Counted from the first letter of the stretch, positions 11,626 through 24,136 are shown. The stretch: 64,000 nucleotides of DNA from Tretioscincus oriximinensis (GCA_022410635.1 JAJVDF010000358.1:1-64000); one strand, 5' to 3'. Program-made: numbers and translations. Notes: a model not told the origin generated them from the sequence alone.

Positions 11626-12467
11626 CAGTTCCCAGCACTGCCCCCACCCCTTCCCTTGACTACATCCTTTCACCCACTCAGGCCCATAAAACTGCAGTCC
11701 TTTCAATGTCCCCCAGCTCCTCAACCCCTCCTTCTCATGTCTCCCTCCTGTTTTTTAATTTTACCTCATGTTTTAACGAAGTGAGGAACTATTATTTACT
11801 CAAGAAAGCCTAATAGTTTCATGGGGAGCATGCAACGGGTCAGACCAAATGGTTCCAGAGGCTTGATATGGCCCTCGGCCCTTAAGTTCCCCACCCTTGT
11901 TGTATAGAGTAGCTTTCGTATTTGCTCGTTGAGGACCAACTAGAATCTTGTTTTTTCCCTTTCTTCTCATAGTAAAGAATAAAGAAAGTACTTTGCTGTG
12001 CTCTGATCCAGTTTTTAAAGATCGTTACAATTTAGATTTGGCAACGGATTGGAAGTCTAGCCCAATTTTCAAAGTGTCCAATGTGAATAATTCCCTTCTG
12101 AATACAGATGGAAAGAAGGAGTATTGATTTAAAGCTTTAAAGCTGCAGATTGTGGATTAAAAAATAAAAGAAATGTGGAGAAGATTTAGTGGTGGAAGAG
12201 CTGGCTGCCTAAGTGTTTCTCTTTTGCAAAGAGGTTTTTTGCTGAGCTCTGTTAAGGCTGAGGAAGATTGCTATTGTGTTTGAAGTCTTGACTGGTTGGC
12301 AGCTGGAAGCCAGCTGTGGGGCACTCCCTAGATTGTGGTTTCCCATTCAAATAGAAAATGTTTGATAGAAATTCTCAGTTCGTTCATGTAAATGAAGTTG
12401 AGTGAACTAAGCAGGGAGATTGTGGAGCTGCTTTAGCTTCTAAGGGCCTTTCTGCCCTTTACCTTTC
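11626..12467. other. Non-coding stretch with a MITE end
   Basis: Around 11840-11910 the words 'tatggccctcggccctta' and 'agttccccacccttg' resemble the right end of the MITE at 44277-44458. The rest is unremarkable and no gene is visible. Confidence 0.4.
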
Positions 12468-12815
12468 CCAGTATTTTTTCACCCAGAGGGGTCATCAGCA
12501 TTTGGAATTTATTTCCAGAAGAGGTGGTAGTAGCTAGCAGCCTGGTTAGCTTTAAAACAGGATTAGACAAGTTCATGAACACCAAGGGTATAAAAAGCTG
12601 CTAGGATAGATGTCTTAATGCTGCCTTTGAAATAGAGCAATAGGCAGTATTCCTAAAATGACTTTTGCAGGATGTCGAGAACAGTTTAATATTTTACCTT
12701 CTTCTGTTCCAGACTGCCCAGGTGAAACTGGTGGGCCACTGTGTGAGACAGAAGGCTGGATTAGATGGGTTCTGGCCTGATTCAGCAGGGCTCCTCTTAG
12801 GTTCTTATGTTCTTA
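12468..12815 (+). mobile_element. CR1-type LINE 3' end
   Basis: Begins inside the ORF2 C-terminus ('tttttcacccagaggggtca', an 'aagaggtggtag' block and 'acaggattagacaagttcat'), then the 3' untranslated end with 'gactgcccaggtgaaac', 'gattagatgggttctggcc' and the tandem tail ggttcttatgttcttac. It is 5'-truncated. Same subfamily as the copies at 26388-26655 and 29100-29515. Confidence 0.85.
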
Positions 12816-12869
12816 CTGTGATCCTCATAACTGTGTCTTGATCGTGTGATCCAAGCCTTCGATTGAAAT

Positions 12870-13312
12870 GCTGCAGTCCTTGTGATGTTAGCAGTTTCAG
12901 CACAGACCCCTCAGCCACCTTCCTGCAAGCAAAAAAAATGTTTCTTGTGGGTGGGACTGGGCACTGATCAGGTAAAGAGGCATTGGCCCTTTCAGGGCTA
13001 GCTGTGGTGCAGGCTGGGAGCTGTAGTCCACAGGGCACAGGCCGATACAGGCTGGGCAGAAGAGGCTGCTCACTGCTTGGACTACACTTCTGGCTGGCCC
13101 CACTACCAGCACAACAACAGCCCTGTTTCACTTTTTTCCTATTTGGGCTGCTCCTCTTACTGCTAGTTTCATGACGCTGCTGGGCATCCAAGCTTTTATA
13201 ATAAGCCCTTGTCATCATGAAGAAAACCCGCGTAGAGAAGCAGTCAGAAACACAACTTAAAACCATAAAACAGGAAACAGGAATTCTGCCAGGAAGTAGA
13301 AAAACACTTGGT
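12870..13312 (-). repeat. Unnamed interspersed repeat, family Z, copy 1
   Basis: It matches 38895-39290 in opposite orientation. Shared landmarks, read on the - strand here, are 'tttcctgtttta', 'gacaagggcttattataaa', 'gtgaaacagggctgttgt', 'gtagtggggcc', 'agccctgaaagg' and a region near 'ccacaagaaacat'. A 153-codon - strand frame (12805-13266) runs through it but has no recognisable domain and does not persist in the second copy. Family unknown to me. Confidence 0.65.
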
Positions 13313-13747
13313 TATTGTTTATTTCTGGAACCGCATCTATATTGACCTTGAAACTTGAATGTGTCTTCTGGTAGTCCAGAAAATGAACCTGCCTCTTTGA
13401 TTTGGACTAATTCAAGTTACTACATTGTTGGACTTGTTTAAACAGATCCCCCAGTAATGCAGATCAGGTGTCTCCTGGTCTGAATTATGCTCTGTATGGT
13501 GCAGATGGCGCATGCTAGTAGTAGATATGGATTAGTTGGACATTAGGACTTATTTTAATTAATAATCAGTATTTTCTCACTCTGGAAGTTTCCAAAATTG
13601 TCTTGAAGGAAGAACCTATTTGAAAGATTGAAAATTTATCTATTGTAGCTCAGTATCTTTAGTTTAAGTAAGGGGTAACAGATTTAAGTATTATATATAC
13701 TTGAAGTTAATATACAAACTTGACTATTTACAAAGACTTCTTAGCGT

Positions 13748-14018
13748 GTAAGAGCCAGTTTGGTGTAGTGGTTAGAGAGTTAGACGTGCATCTGGTAGTC
13801 TCCCGGTTTGATTCCCCACTCCACCATGAAAGCCAGATGGGTGACCTTGGGCCAGTCAGAGTTCTTTAGAATTCTCTGAGCCCCACATACTTCACAGGGT
13901 ATCTGCTGTGGAGAAAGCAACAAAAGCTATGTGCACTGCTCTATAGTTAGCCGCCCTGTGACCTTTGGGTATAGGGTGGGATATAAGTACAAATAAATAA
14001 ATAAATAAATAAATAAGA
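13748..14018 (+). mobile_element. tRNA-derived SINE (family 1), well preserved
   Basis: The head is 'agccagtttggtgtagtggt' (tRNA A-box region) with the B-box-like ggtttgattccccactcc. The body contains 'gtgaccttgggccagtcag' and 'gagccccacatacttcacag'. The tail reads 'tgacctttgggtatagggtg' plus (AAAT)n. That tail is nearly the same as the L2-type LINE 3' ends here (compare 8785-9075 and 28095-28165), which suggests the SINE uses the L2-type reverse transcriptase, as MIR does with L2 in mammals. Confidence 0.9.
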
Positions 14019-14083
14019 CTGTTGTGGTTTATGGCTGTTTCAATCAGATATTTCACTGCAATGACTGTTAACAGAAGTTAATG

Positions 14084-14221
14084 GTACCACTATCTTTTTA
14101 TGACAATTTTTGTATAAATCTATACTGTACAATGTGATTTGTGAATATTCTTAAAACATTGTAATAGTACTGTACCATCTTATCAATAATAAAAAAATAT
14201 AATTGCAAAAAAAAAAGAACC
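14084..14221 (+). mobile_element. Short poly(A) retro-insertion with target-site duplication
   Basis: A 138-base insert is flanked by direct repeats GAAGTTAATG at 14074-14083 and 14222-14231. It ends in an AATAAA-like stretch and a run of ten A. Target duplication plus poly(A) is the signature of L1-type retrotransposition. The body has no recognisable transcript, so it is a truncated L1 3' end or a retroposed fragment. Confidence 0.7.
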
Positions 14222-14231
14222 GAAGTTAATG

Positions 14232-17200
14232 TCTAAGTTAATATCTAAGATTCATATGTATGCAAGGTGATGTCAAGCACACAGTTGTTCCGATTTGATT
14301 TTCAGTTCATTATTTTAAATTGCTGGAAGCATCAGTTTCCATATGTGCAAATCTTCTATGGTTCATCTGTGTGCTACCAATATTTTCCTATAGAAGAACT
14401 TATTCATTGTAACCATTGATTTATTTCTACTTTCATTCCCCTCACCATTTTTTCACAGTAGCTTTCTTACAAATGATTGCCTTATTCCTCTGGTTTGAAT
14501 TTTTTGATCTGTTAATGAATGGTTGCCTTATTGACTGAATAAGGTGCTCATTTGGGTTTTAAAACTGAAGCTTTTTAGGGGTTCTTTAAAGGCTAGGGAT
14601 TTTGCTTGGAGGATGTCTTCTCACTAAGGGGAAAAATGGGCCTGAATGTTGTTTGGCTGTGTGCTGGTCACATCCATAGTTTCTGATAAAACATCCCCTT
14701 GCACATAATCAGAGATCACATGTGGGGTTGTTCAAGAAAATTTCTCTCACCCTTGGGGGGGGAGAAGTTTTACTAGAAGATACATTATTTTGCTGATGGA
14801 AAATGATGCCCGTAGTGATGTCACTTCCTGCCCTGCCTTGCCCTGCACATGAGATAAACCCTCGCTGCTTGAGAATTTTGGGCTCCCTGTCAAAGATTTT
14901 GGTTCTGGGAACTCCCATCATTGGCTCTAGCACAGGAAATTTTAACTACTATCAAAAGGCGACAGCAGGAATAGCAGGAGATCTGCAGAGGGCCTCTAGA
15001 AGACCCCCAAGGATGGCTCACCCTGGTTTTATGCAAGTGAAAAAGTGTGTAAAACTAGGGTTTTTTTTAAAAGCCACTCCATTTGCACTTGCTCAGCCAG
15101 TGCATGACTTGGCTTGTGCTCCTTCCCTGCCCTGACAGGCTGCTAAAACAGGGACAAAACAGGACTGGGAAGGAGGAAAAACAATGAATTTACATACACT
15201 TTACTGTATTCCAAACCACTTCTTTCCCACCCATTGGAACGCAGCCCTAGAGAGTTTAAATGCCAATATTGACTTTGACACTCAGTTCTTACTTCTCCTT
15301 TGGGAAGTTCCATCTCTAGTGACAGTTCTTGGCATGTTCAGGCAGAACTGTAGAAGTCAATTCTATCAAGCCTTGAAAAGCTGATACCTGCCAGCACATG
15401 CGGTGTTAATGGCTTCCTGTTAAGACCACTACGCAAGAACTCCCTTGCATTCTAAAAGAAGAGAAAAACTGTCTTTGATGTATAAAACGGCTTCCTATGA
15501 AATAGGAAAATAATTTTCAGTTTCTCCCTTCTGTGTAATGTAATTCTGTTTCCTGGATGGTGAATCTGTCCAGATACTTCCACCAGTTGAATTATTGAAT
15601 CATTGTTGAATTGTTTGGCGTGGGAGAAAAAACCCCCATCTGATGGTGGATTTACACTGAGCTCTTGGCTGCACATGCAGCAATGATGTCTGCATAGGAG
15701 CATCATCCCGGTGGCTCCTGCAGACTTAATGGCGGTTTGTCGGCGACACAGTCGCTGCAAACCTGCCTTGCAGCAGGTTAAATGAGAGCTGTTCTGCACC
15801 GAAAATCCACTGCTTTTTTAATGTGATCTGCTTAGCTGGGCTTTCCGCCAATCAGTGGAGAACCCTCCAAAGCAGGCTAGGTGGAAGGACTTGACCACTC
15901 ATGGGGCGACACTTTTTTCCTCGCACCCTCTTATGGCAGCCGCCGCGTGAGCTATGCAGAAGGCTGCCCACCCATGAAGAAAGGTAGGAATGCTTCCACA
16001 CTCTGTGTGTAGATGCAGCCTTATTCTCTATTGTATCTTGCAATAGAAACCCATCATCTACAAGATATTATAGAATATGGCAAGCACTGAATGGGGGTCT
16101 GCTATAGTCTACTCTGGCATGCAAAAGGCAAAGTCCTAGCCTAATACCACATCCACCCCCTAAAGATCCATACACCTATCATTCATATCAAGAACATGTG
16201 GTGAATAACAGACACTTACTATTGTGTGTTTGCTAATCACTAAATGGCTTTATTAGGGACAAAATGGATAAAATTGATTTTCTTTATTCCTAACAATGTG
16301 AAAGTAAAGAAGCCTTCCCAGGAGGCTCCAGAGATGGAGGCCAAGGAGCGATTAGAGGCCTCTCCTAACACAAAGAGAAGAAAAATAGATCCTGCAGTTG
16401 TTTTAGTAAGTACAGGTCATTTGTGATTGCAGGGGAGAGCTCTGTGCCCTGTTTATAGAGGATTCTAGCCACAGCAACAGATGAAGGTAACTAATCTTTA
16501 ATGCTGAATTAAATAATGAGGTTTTCTTAGAAAGCCAGATAAAACGTCTCACCGGTTTGACAAAGGTCTTCTTAAAGTGATAGTACATGAATTGAGGAAA
16601 ATGTCAGCTGTTGTGGGCTACTCAATATTATTTGTGTTTATGAAGAGACACTTTTGTGCGTTAACAAAAAATTGTCCTTAATGCTTTCAAAATAGATAAT
16701 TGTTGAGTGCAGATGGAATAGAATGATTAGCATAGGAATAGTTGAAACAATATTGCCCAAATTTAATAAGATTATCAAAATCTATTTTTTTTACTGGATT
16801 TAATTAGGGATACCACATGCTTAAAAAGATCTAATCCTTCAATCTATTATCTAGTATGATTGATGTAGAGGGAACAGATTCTGAGTCTGTTGCCTTCTAT
16901 GTGAATGTTTTGTTTTTAAAAGTTAGCCCCTTTCACTTAAAAAAAAATGGAGACCGAATTTTAGGATTGCGAATCTCTTGTGATTGTATATTTACTAAAG
17001 TTTGAAATCACCTTTTAGTTTTGCTTAGATTTGCTGACTTTAAAATAGTACCACTTTCTTAAAAAACTCTATACTGTACCAGCATGCCAAAATATTTTAG
17101 TTAACACCCCTGCTGTAATAAAGTAAGATGATGGCATTAATTCATGGGTGTTGCAAATTTTGGGCTTGAGCTTATCAAATTTTCAGATTGATTGAATGTT

Positions 17201-17529
17201 TGATTGAATGAAAATTCAGGTTATCCGAAATTTTGAGCTTTCGTTTGAGGCATAGCCTCAAGCAACCTTTCAGAACTGTTCAGAAAAAGAAAAATCTAGG
17301 GTGATGAAGGCAGAAACCAAAAAGAAAGCTTTCAGACATAAGAGTCAGTGTGTTTTTTTAATGTACATTACGTTTGTATATAAGAGTTGGGTTTTTTGCC
17401 ATTGAAATAAATAGTAGAGTTGAGATTTCCCAAGTCCATATTGGTCAGTATACTGGACCTGCAAACATACTAACAGTCTCTTTTCTGCATGCTAGTATAG
17501 TCTAAAAGAGGCCATGTTTGTACACTAAT
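14232..17529. other. Long non-coding stretch
   Basis: No supported gene in about 3.3 kb. The ETS/CRE-like motif occurs in reverse at 14814-14830 (agtgatgtcacttcctg). A 115-codon - strand frame (15452-15799) and others show no domain. A short + strand frame at 16244-16426 is rich in Lys and Glu, but I cannot assign it. Probably intronic DNA with repeats too old to name by eye. Confidence 0.45.
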
Positions 17530-17997
17530 TACACATCTGGGGGAACAATTTAAAAAGGGCATTGATAAATTAAAGCAAGTTCAAAAGAGAGTTATGAGGA
17601 AGGTGAGTGGTCTGGCAACCATGTCCTATGAGGAACAGTTAAAGGATCTAGGGATGTTTAGTCTGCAAAAGACTGAGAGGAGACCTGGTAGCTGACAACA
17701 AATATCTAAAGGGCTGTTCTCATTGACACATGGAAGGACTAGAAACAATAGGATGAAACTGCAAGGGAGTAGAGTTAGATTAGATATCAGAAAAAAAACA
17801 CCTTTCTAACAGTAAGGGTGATAAACCAGTGGAACAGTTTGCCACAGGAGATGGTGAATTCACCTTTGCTGGAAGTCTTCAAACAGAGACTGGACAGTCA
17901 TCTGTCTGGGATGGTTTAATGAATCCTGCATTGAGCAGTGGGCTGGACCCCATAACCCTGGAGATCCCTTCCAACTCTATGATTCTACATCTGTACT
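17530..17997 (+). mobile_element. CR1 LINE 3' end, classical type
   Basis: The + strand follows the CR1 ORF2 end: 'gataaattaaagcaagttca' (LDKLKQVQKR-like), 'gatctagggatgtttagtct', and later 'ggtgataaaccagtggaac', 'ttgccacaggagatggtg' and 'aagtcttcaaacagagactg'. It closes with 'cttccaactctatgattcta', the standard CR1 tail. Frameshifts and stops break the reading frame, so it is 5'-truncated and dead. Confidence 0.9.
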
Positions 17998-18439
17998 TAG
18001 TTGTGTGCTGGTTGCGTTTCTCAATTCAATTTCACCTTACCTTTCAGTCACAGAGACTTACGTTGTCTGCAGACAACTGGGTATGCAAACAAGGCCTTGG
18101 GTCTTTGAACCCAAAGTATGATGAACAAGACAGGATGCAATTTGCGTGAAGTGTGAAAAACAGTTAAGAACCTCATTTAAATCATGTCTTATATGACACA
18201 TATTCTCGTTAGGTGATAGGGCTCATGTGAGAAGATTTTTCAGCCATATTTTCTGATATATATATATAGGCTGTAGTCAGAGAGAAGCAAAGCACCCAAA
18301 ATTTTGAAGACTTCTCTAAGAAAGATGAAAATGAAAAGAAATCATAGTCTTTGTACACTGGGCCTTATTCTGGGGTATGACTCAAGGCCTTCTCAGTGGC
18401 AGATCCTGATTATGGTATTGTCTCCCCCTTGAGTTACAT

Positions 18440-18606
18440 TGATCATCTCTAAATACATTTATAAACTTTTTAACCTGACTGTTGGTTGGGGTGGGAGAAG
18501 CTTTCTTTCAGACACTGGATTTTTAATATTAACTCTGATTTTATTGTTAACCACTGTAAGACCTTCGTGTATAGAAATGCAAATACGGTAAATAAGAAAA
18601 TAAATA
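18440..18606 (+). repeat. L2-type LINE 3' end
   Basis: The words 'ttaacctgactgttggttg', 'tctgattttattgttaacca' and 'ctgtaagaccttcgtgtata' and the tail 'aataagaaaataaat' mirror the L2-type 3' untranslated region of 8785-9075 and 24030-24136. It is in + orientation and no ORF2 remains. Confidence 0.6.
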
Positions 18607-18968
18607 GACCTTGGAATAAGGTGCAGCAATGACAAGTCTTGGGTGGCCCTGGCGTCCTGATGGGAAATTTCTATTTTGAAAAATGTTCCAGAAGAATAAG
18701 GTCCAGAGTGGAAAGGACTGTCAGTTAGATCTGGAAAAATAATTTCTGGTGTTATAGCTTGGATAAATGGTGGTCTAGATATGGCGCACCCGAAATCTCT
18801 AAAAGGAGGGAAAGAGAAGGGAGTGAACTTGTTTATGTTTCTTTTTGTATGTTGCAACAACTAAAATCAATAAATTAAAAAATAGAAACTGATTATTGCA
18901 ATTTACACTGTTGAACTCTTTGAACTTTGAACTCTGTTGAGCTTTGAGTGGACAATTATGGGACAAGG

Positions 18969-19098
18969 TTCCCACATAAAATCCAGGATAGGGTTTTGAA
19001 GCTTTAATGGGTGTGAAAAAGTGATTGGTGAAAATAAAGCCTCTTCTCTTCTATAGCCATGGAAGGTCCAAAGCTCTGTCCTGGATTTAATGTGGGAA
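18969..19098. repeat. Small inverted repeat
   Basis: TTCCCACATAAAATCCAGGA at 18969-18988 pairs with a right arm at 19077-19098 whose reverse complement begins TTCCCACATTAAATCCAGGA. The arms extend weakly inward around a spacer of about 85 bases. Probably a decayed foldback transposon. No target duplication was identified. Confidence 0.55.
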
Positions 19099-20233
19099 TC
19101 CTAAGATGGATGTTATGTCTTATGTAAAATCTATAACGGGGATAAGGGGGTTTAAGAGTTGAGCTATACCTTGTTTTGGGGGGGCTCCTGAAGAGAGAAA
19201 CCTCCTTAAGCAGTGACAAGGAATGGGTAGCCATACAGAGAGCAGGAAAAAGAAACCGGAAAGCTTTTTATCAAGCTTTGTCATTTATTAGCTCTGTCAA
19301 GCACTGATCACAGCATTGGAGGTGGCTGTTTATGATGTATGGATGGATGCTGTACATATTGTATGCACTATAAGAATCTGGGTAGTGTCAGTTTTGCCCC
19401 CTTGAGTCTAAATTTGTGACACATAATGATGTCCTATGGAACCTGCCTGGGTCTCTCTTCAAAAGATTGCAGTGTAGCATACAAAAATGCAAACAAATCC
19501 TAATCCTAACTCTTATAAGTTAAAAATAAAATTCAGGAAGACATGAAACAATGAGAGAAACAAGCAACAACAATCTATGAATTCCTTCCTGCTTGGATTT
19601 TAATTACTACCTGGGCATGAAGTAAGAGGTCTAATTGGTATTTATAGATGTGCTTATTTTGCCAGATTAATTCTGAGCTGATACGTTTTGTGTACACGGC
19701 ACATTTTTCCGTGGTTTTCCTTACTCTTGTCCCATTTAATGGTTATGAAAGTGTCTCGTAAATTTGAAGAGATTGATCCTTCATATAGCACAAATTTAAT
19801 GTAACAATAGCAATTCCCTGGGATTCAACCTAGAGCAGATGTTGACAGGCTAACCTCCTATTGGTTGCTTCCTACCATGGACACTATAAAATGTGTTTTA
19901 TTTTACTGAGAGTTTTTTTCCCCTGGTGCATATCTCCCTTCTGATTCCTTCAATTAGATTTAAATGGAGCAGATGTCTCAGCTTATTCCTTTATCTTCTG
20001 AGGATGTTTCCTTTGGATTGTCCTATTTTATACTGACCCATTTTGGCAGCACAATTTGGTATGTTGCTAAAATGGAGCATTTCCCATGCTAAGCTAGAAC
20101 AAGAGACTTGTACCCTTCCGCATATCTTCCTATTCTGTTTCAATGGTCCCTAGACTGCCAGTAGAGCTTCTGATATCTGAGTTTAGGTGGTCATTTTGAC
20201 CACCTAAACCTGGCTACACTATGCATTGTGAAC
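19099..20233. other. Non-coding stretch
   Basis: No gene or named repeat seen. AT-rich with scattered short open frames. Confidence 0.45.
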
Positions 20234-20710
20234 AGAATTTCTAGCATGGGAGTCTTGTAGCACCTTAGATACTAAGTAGGAAGCATAAACTTTCATGGAC
20301 AAGTCCACTTCTTAAGTGAGGCACAAATGGCACAGTCATTAAGAGATGATCTTTCAGTGGAGAGATCTGTTCATGAAGCCCTGTGTTGGTTGTGAAGAGA
20401 GGTGAGGGCCCTCTACTTGCCTCAGTGTTAGCCAACTCAATTATTTGAAAAAAAGTAGATTTGCAATCTACATTTCAAGTAGATTCATGAGTAACACCAC
20501 TAGTCTGGTGGTGGAGGTAGAATAGATCTAAGCTTTTGGGCAAAAAATTAACCTTGCAAGCCACTCTGAATCCCTTCGGATGAGATGGGCAGGGTATAAA
20601 ACCCTGGTTCTTTTTAAGGAAAAGTGGGGTTTTTTTTATGAAAGTTTACACTGGAACCATTTTCTTGTTAGTTTTTAAGGTGCTACAAGGCCTCCTTGCT
20701 AGAAATTCTG
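20234..20710. mobile_element. Foldback element split by a nested SINE
   Basis: The left arm (CAGAATTTCTAGCA then 'cttgtagcacctta' and 'cataaactttcatggacaag') is mirrored at the right by 'aaggtgctacaagg' and tgctagaaattctg. Between the arms lies a SINE of family 2 (about 20310-20625: 'gaggcacaaatggcacag', 'gagggccctctacttgcctc', 'gcaagccactctgaatccct', 'gggtataaaa'). The foldback belongs to the same family as 28790-28988 and 58655-58965. Confidence 0.7.
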
Positions 20711-21139
20711 ATCCATGTTAACGTTGCTACCAGCGATTATTTGTGGGCGCCATCTTTGGGATGTGTACCCACCCCCTTATCATTGGCACCATTTGAATGT
20801 CCCACATTACCACCCTAGGCTAATCAGCATGCATGTCTGCCAGTGGTGACACCACTGAACAGCCAAATGGTGCAGACTAAAAGAGCACTGCCATGTAAGG
20901 GTCAGTCACTCAACAGGAAGAAAGAAGGAACCTGTTTCTCCCCATTTAATCAGACAGCAATTCTTCTGAAAATAAGATATTGAACTGATCAGCCTAGGGT
21001 AGGTACAGTGGCACTTACGAGCTATCACTGATGGCAACTTATCGTATATTAATTCTGTAATTGTGAATGGAGCAGTCCAACAGGGAATGTAGGCTGCTTC
21101 TTCTACACCAAATGGAAGAAAGAAGTCCAGAAATGGTTT
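20711..21139. other. Non-coding stretch
   Basis: No supported feature. 'ggtgacaccactgaacagcc' at about 20845 faintly recalls the dispersed ETS/CRE repeat but lacks the GGAAGTGAC core. Confidence 0.4.
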
Positions 21140-21262
21140 AGGACAGAGATGTCAAAGACTGGTGGCTTTCCAGATGTACCTGAACTACAGCTCTTGGAGT
21201 GGAATAGAATGTTGGGAGTTAAAGTTTAGAAACTTCTGGAAGGCCACGAACATAACAACTCT
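21140..21262. repeat. Short palindromic repeat (TGGGAGTT..GT-CAA type)
   Basis: 'cctgaactacagctcttgga' is followed by 'gttgggagttaaagtttaga' and 'aacttctggaaggccac'. This is the two-armed pattern of a common short palindromic DNA repeat in reptiles (actacaactccca against tgggagttgtagt). The copy is diverged. Another partial copy is at 38045-38125. Confidence 0.55.
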
Positions 21263-22019
21263 GGCCTAGAACAGCCTTACAGTGTATTTGGTTACTTGTT
21301 ATGTGCAGAAAGATCCAAACTATGTAAAACACTTTCTCCTGTTGGCCCCAATGAGTTAAGAACTATTGCCTTAAACATGTCTCCAAATCTCAGCACTTTT
21401 TCATTGCCCTCTCTTTCTACCTGAGGCCAATGGATTTTGAGACATGGAAAATTAATCAGAAAATCCCAATAACCTATAAATCATGTGAGTGTGATTAATG
21501 CTTCTTGAAAGTGAAAGGTGGTGAGATGGAAACTTGGGTTGTCTTGCAAGGCTAGCAGTTTTGCTGCGAGAGCAATTAGTTTTAGACATTGATCCAATAG
21601 ATTATGTAAGCCAAAAAATTGATGCTTGCTTGCATTATAAGGTTTTTACCACTGTACTAAATTAGATTCACAGCCAGCGTGCGGCTGAAAAGCAATAGGC
21701 AACCAATTTTCTCTTGGAAATGGAATAGAAGAAGAAACTATAAGAAAGAGGGAAGATTTATCAATAGAACTACCACAGTTTAGAAATATTAATGCTGAGG
21801 ACCCTTCTCAATTAATTTCTTAACATCAGTAGCTGGCAAACACATATGCTGAGAAACGCAGATTTGTAGCAAGCCATCTGTATCAAATAACCTTCCAAAG
21901 TCATAACCTACATGTAAATGTTTTTGGAATCTTTTGGTATTTTTTCTTTGATGATGATGATATGTATTTATATAGAGGTTTCTGTGAATTATTTTAACTT
22001 AGGTTTAAACCAGTCTGGG
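21263..22019. other. Non-coding stretch
   Basis: Nothing recognised. AT-rich, with no gene. Confidence 0.45.
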
Positions 22020-23003
22020 GCTAAGTATTAAGTGCTCTATTGAAAGAGGCCAACAACTGGAAACACTTCTGTAAGCAATTTGTGAAATGGTATTTATACA
22101 GTATTCTTTCTTCATAGATCATGTCAAACATTTTCAGAATCAGTTTTTTTAAAAAAAGATCTTTGGTTCCTAACTGTGAAAGAGAACTTGTATAACATTT
22201 AAAAAAATTAAGAAGAAGAATATAGATGATTTCAAAAATATTTGAAAAGCTCCTCATATGAAAGTAATGGAATAGTAATCTTTTTGATATGGTAGAAAAC
22301 AAGTGAAAGAAATAAGAGAAAGTAAGCATAATCATTTGAAAGAAACAAGAAGGAAAATACTCCATAAATTGTATGGGACACTGGCACAAGTGTCACATTT
22401 CTTTCTGAATATTTCTGGGACATGTTGGCATGGATGCTAACAAAGGGATATCTTTATACATGTGATATTGGAATGTTATCGAGTTAGTTAGGGAATTCTG
22501 GAGAAAATAGAAAGAGAAATAAATAGTAGCTCTTACAAATAAGAATGTCAAACAAAATGGCTATTATTATTGTATTATTTGGAATATATCATGCCTGGAA
22601 ATGGGAGGGATGGTATAGATGAGATAATCAGCTGTGTTCAGACTGTTCTGGTGAGTGGTTGGAAAGGTAGTACTATATGGCTAATTCTGAAATTGTATAA
22701 TTATATAATAAATATGATTGCAGTTGAAATATCTAACTGTAGAATTAATAATCCAGAAAATGAGAGATTGCAAACAAAAAAGGTTGATAGTTAAAAACTG
22801 TTTAGGGACAAAAACATGGAGTGAAGCAGTGAGATTAAGATTGAGGTTGATTTTTCCAAATATGAGCCCCTCTAGTGATTACTGAATATGAACGCAAAAT
22901 ATGGATGAGGGGGGAAGGATAGATAAAAAGGGGAAAAGAAACGAGGGAATGTTTTATTGTAATGTTGTGTAAAGGCAAATAAAACTGTTATGGAAAAAAA
23001 ACG
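22020..23003 (+). mobile_element. Possible old L1-type 3' end
   Basis: The + strand is strongly A-rich and ends with 'ggcaaataaaactgttatgg' and then a run of eight A, fitting a polyadenylated L1 3' end. I cannot read a convincing L1 ORF2 motif because frames are broken. An A-rich intronic segment with a chance AATAAA is the alternative. Confidence 0.3.
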
Positions 23004-23919
23004 GTAGCAGAGATCTGGGATAGTTATTACTTTACTTCATTTTTAATTCTGTATGTATTAATAATAACACTGCAATCATTGATATGCATTCCAGTTTGCA
23101 AATTGAACACCCAACTTATTTTTTTTTCCATAAAAGAGGAGGCTTCTTGAATTAAGTACCATATATAAAACATCTGGATGCCAGTCTCTGGAACTTTATC
23201 CAAGTAACATTTTAATTTAGTTTGGGAATGTCTACATAGCAAATGCTGTTCCTCTCTGCCATGTTTTGTAATGCTTGAACTGGAGGGGAGGAGTGGACCC
23301 CACACAATTCAAAGTAGTCTGTCTTATATAGAAAGTCCAGTAAGAGGACTTGTAGTACTTGGGGACTAATGAGAGAAAGGGAAGTGACATGAGCTTTTGC
23401 AGAAATGTCTACTTGCATTTGAAGAAGTAGATGCCATGCTACCTACCATTCTCCTGTTATTCTTCAAGTGCTACAACCCTTGCTGAATGGAGAAAATAAT
23501 GCATAAGTGGAAGGCTGCTTCTTACTTGCCATTTATAAAGATCTTATTATCTTGGTCTTTACTTTCTGCTTAAGACAGTTATCAGTACTGTTGGCATCCA
23601 CCAAAATTCAGTGACTTTGTGGTAGTGTTTTACATTAGCCACTTGGAAAGAAATTTATTCAGAGGTAGTTTTATTGGGTTGTGCTGACTGCAATTCATTC
23701 TTCGCAAAACAAACTGCAGTTAGAAACTTGAATTGCTGGTAGGTGCTTTAATTGACATTCCTGACTTCCTTTGGCACATCTACCAAACCTTCAAGTAGGA
23801 AGTCACATCCAAGAGGTAAGCAAACTCACCTCCCTCTGCTGCACAGCTGCTGCAATTTCAGCTTCCTCTGTGGGCAGAGGTTAAGGTTTGCTTTAGTGCA
23901 TGTAGATCACAGTATTTGG
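23004..23919. other. Non-coding stretch
   Basis: No gene or named repeat is visible. Two overlapping short - strand frames (23027-23418) have no recognisable domain. Confidence 0.45.
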
Positions 23920-24136
23920 AATATATGACTCCCCTGGAGGTGCATCCATCACCATCACTGTGTTCATTCAGAAAATCCCTTAAGACACACCTTTTTAACT
24001 TGCCCTGTGGCTAAATATAAAGCTCTCTTTTTCCCTACTTTATGGTACTATCGTTTTTTAATATGTTAATTCTGTTTTATTGTTAACCACCCTGAGACCT
24101 ATAGTGTGGTATAAAAGTGCAAATAAATATTAAATT
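23920..24136 (+). mobile_element. L2-type LINE 3' end with end of ORF2
   Basis: Broken frames still show the ORF2 end ('gtgttcattcagaaaatccc', 'taagacacacctttttaact', 'tgccctg'), equivalent to FRRSLKTHLFxLAL. The 3' untranslated words follow: 'tctgttttattgttaaccac', 'cctgagacctatagtg' and 'ggtataaaagtgcaaataaa'. It is in + orientation and 5'-truncated. Confidence 0.75.

Noticed and set aside
12805..13266. 153-codon - strand frame as a possible gene
   Set aside because: It lies in repeat family Z, has no recognisable domain, and is not kept open in the second copy at 38895.
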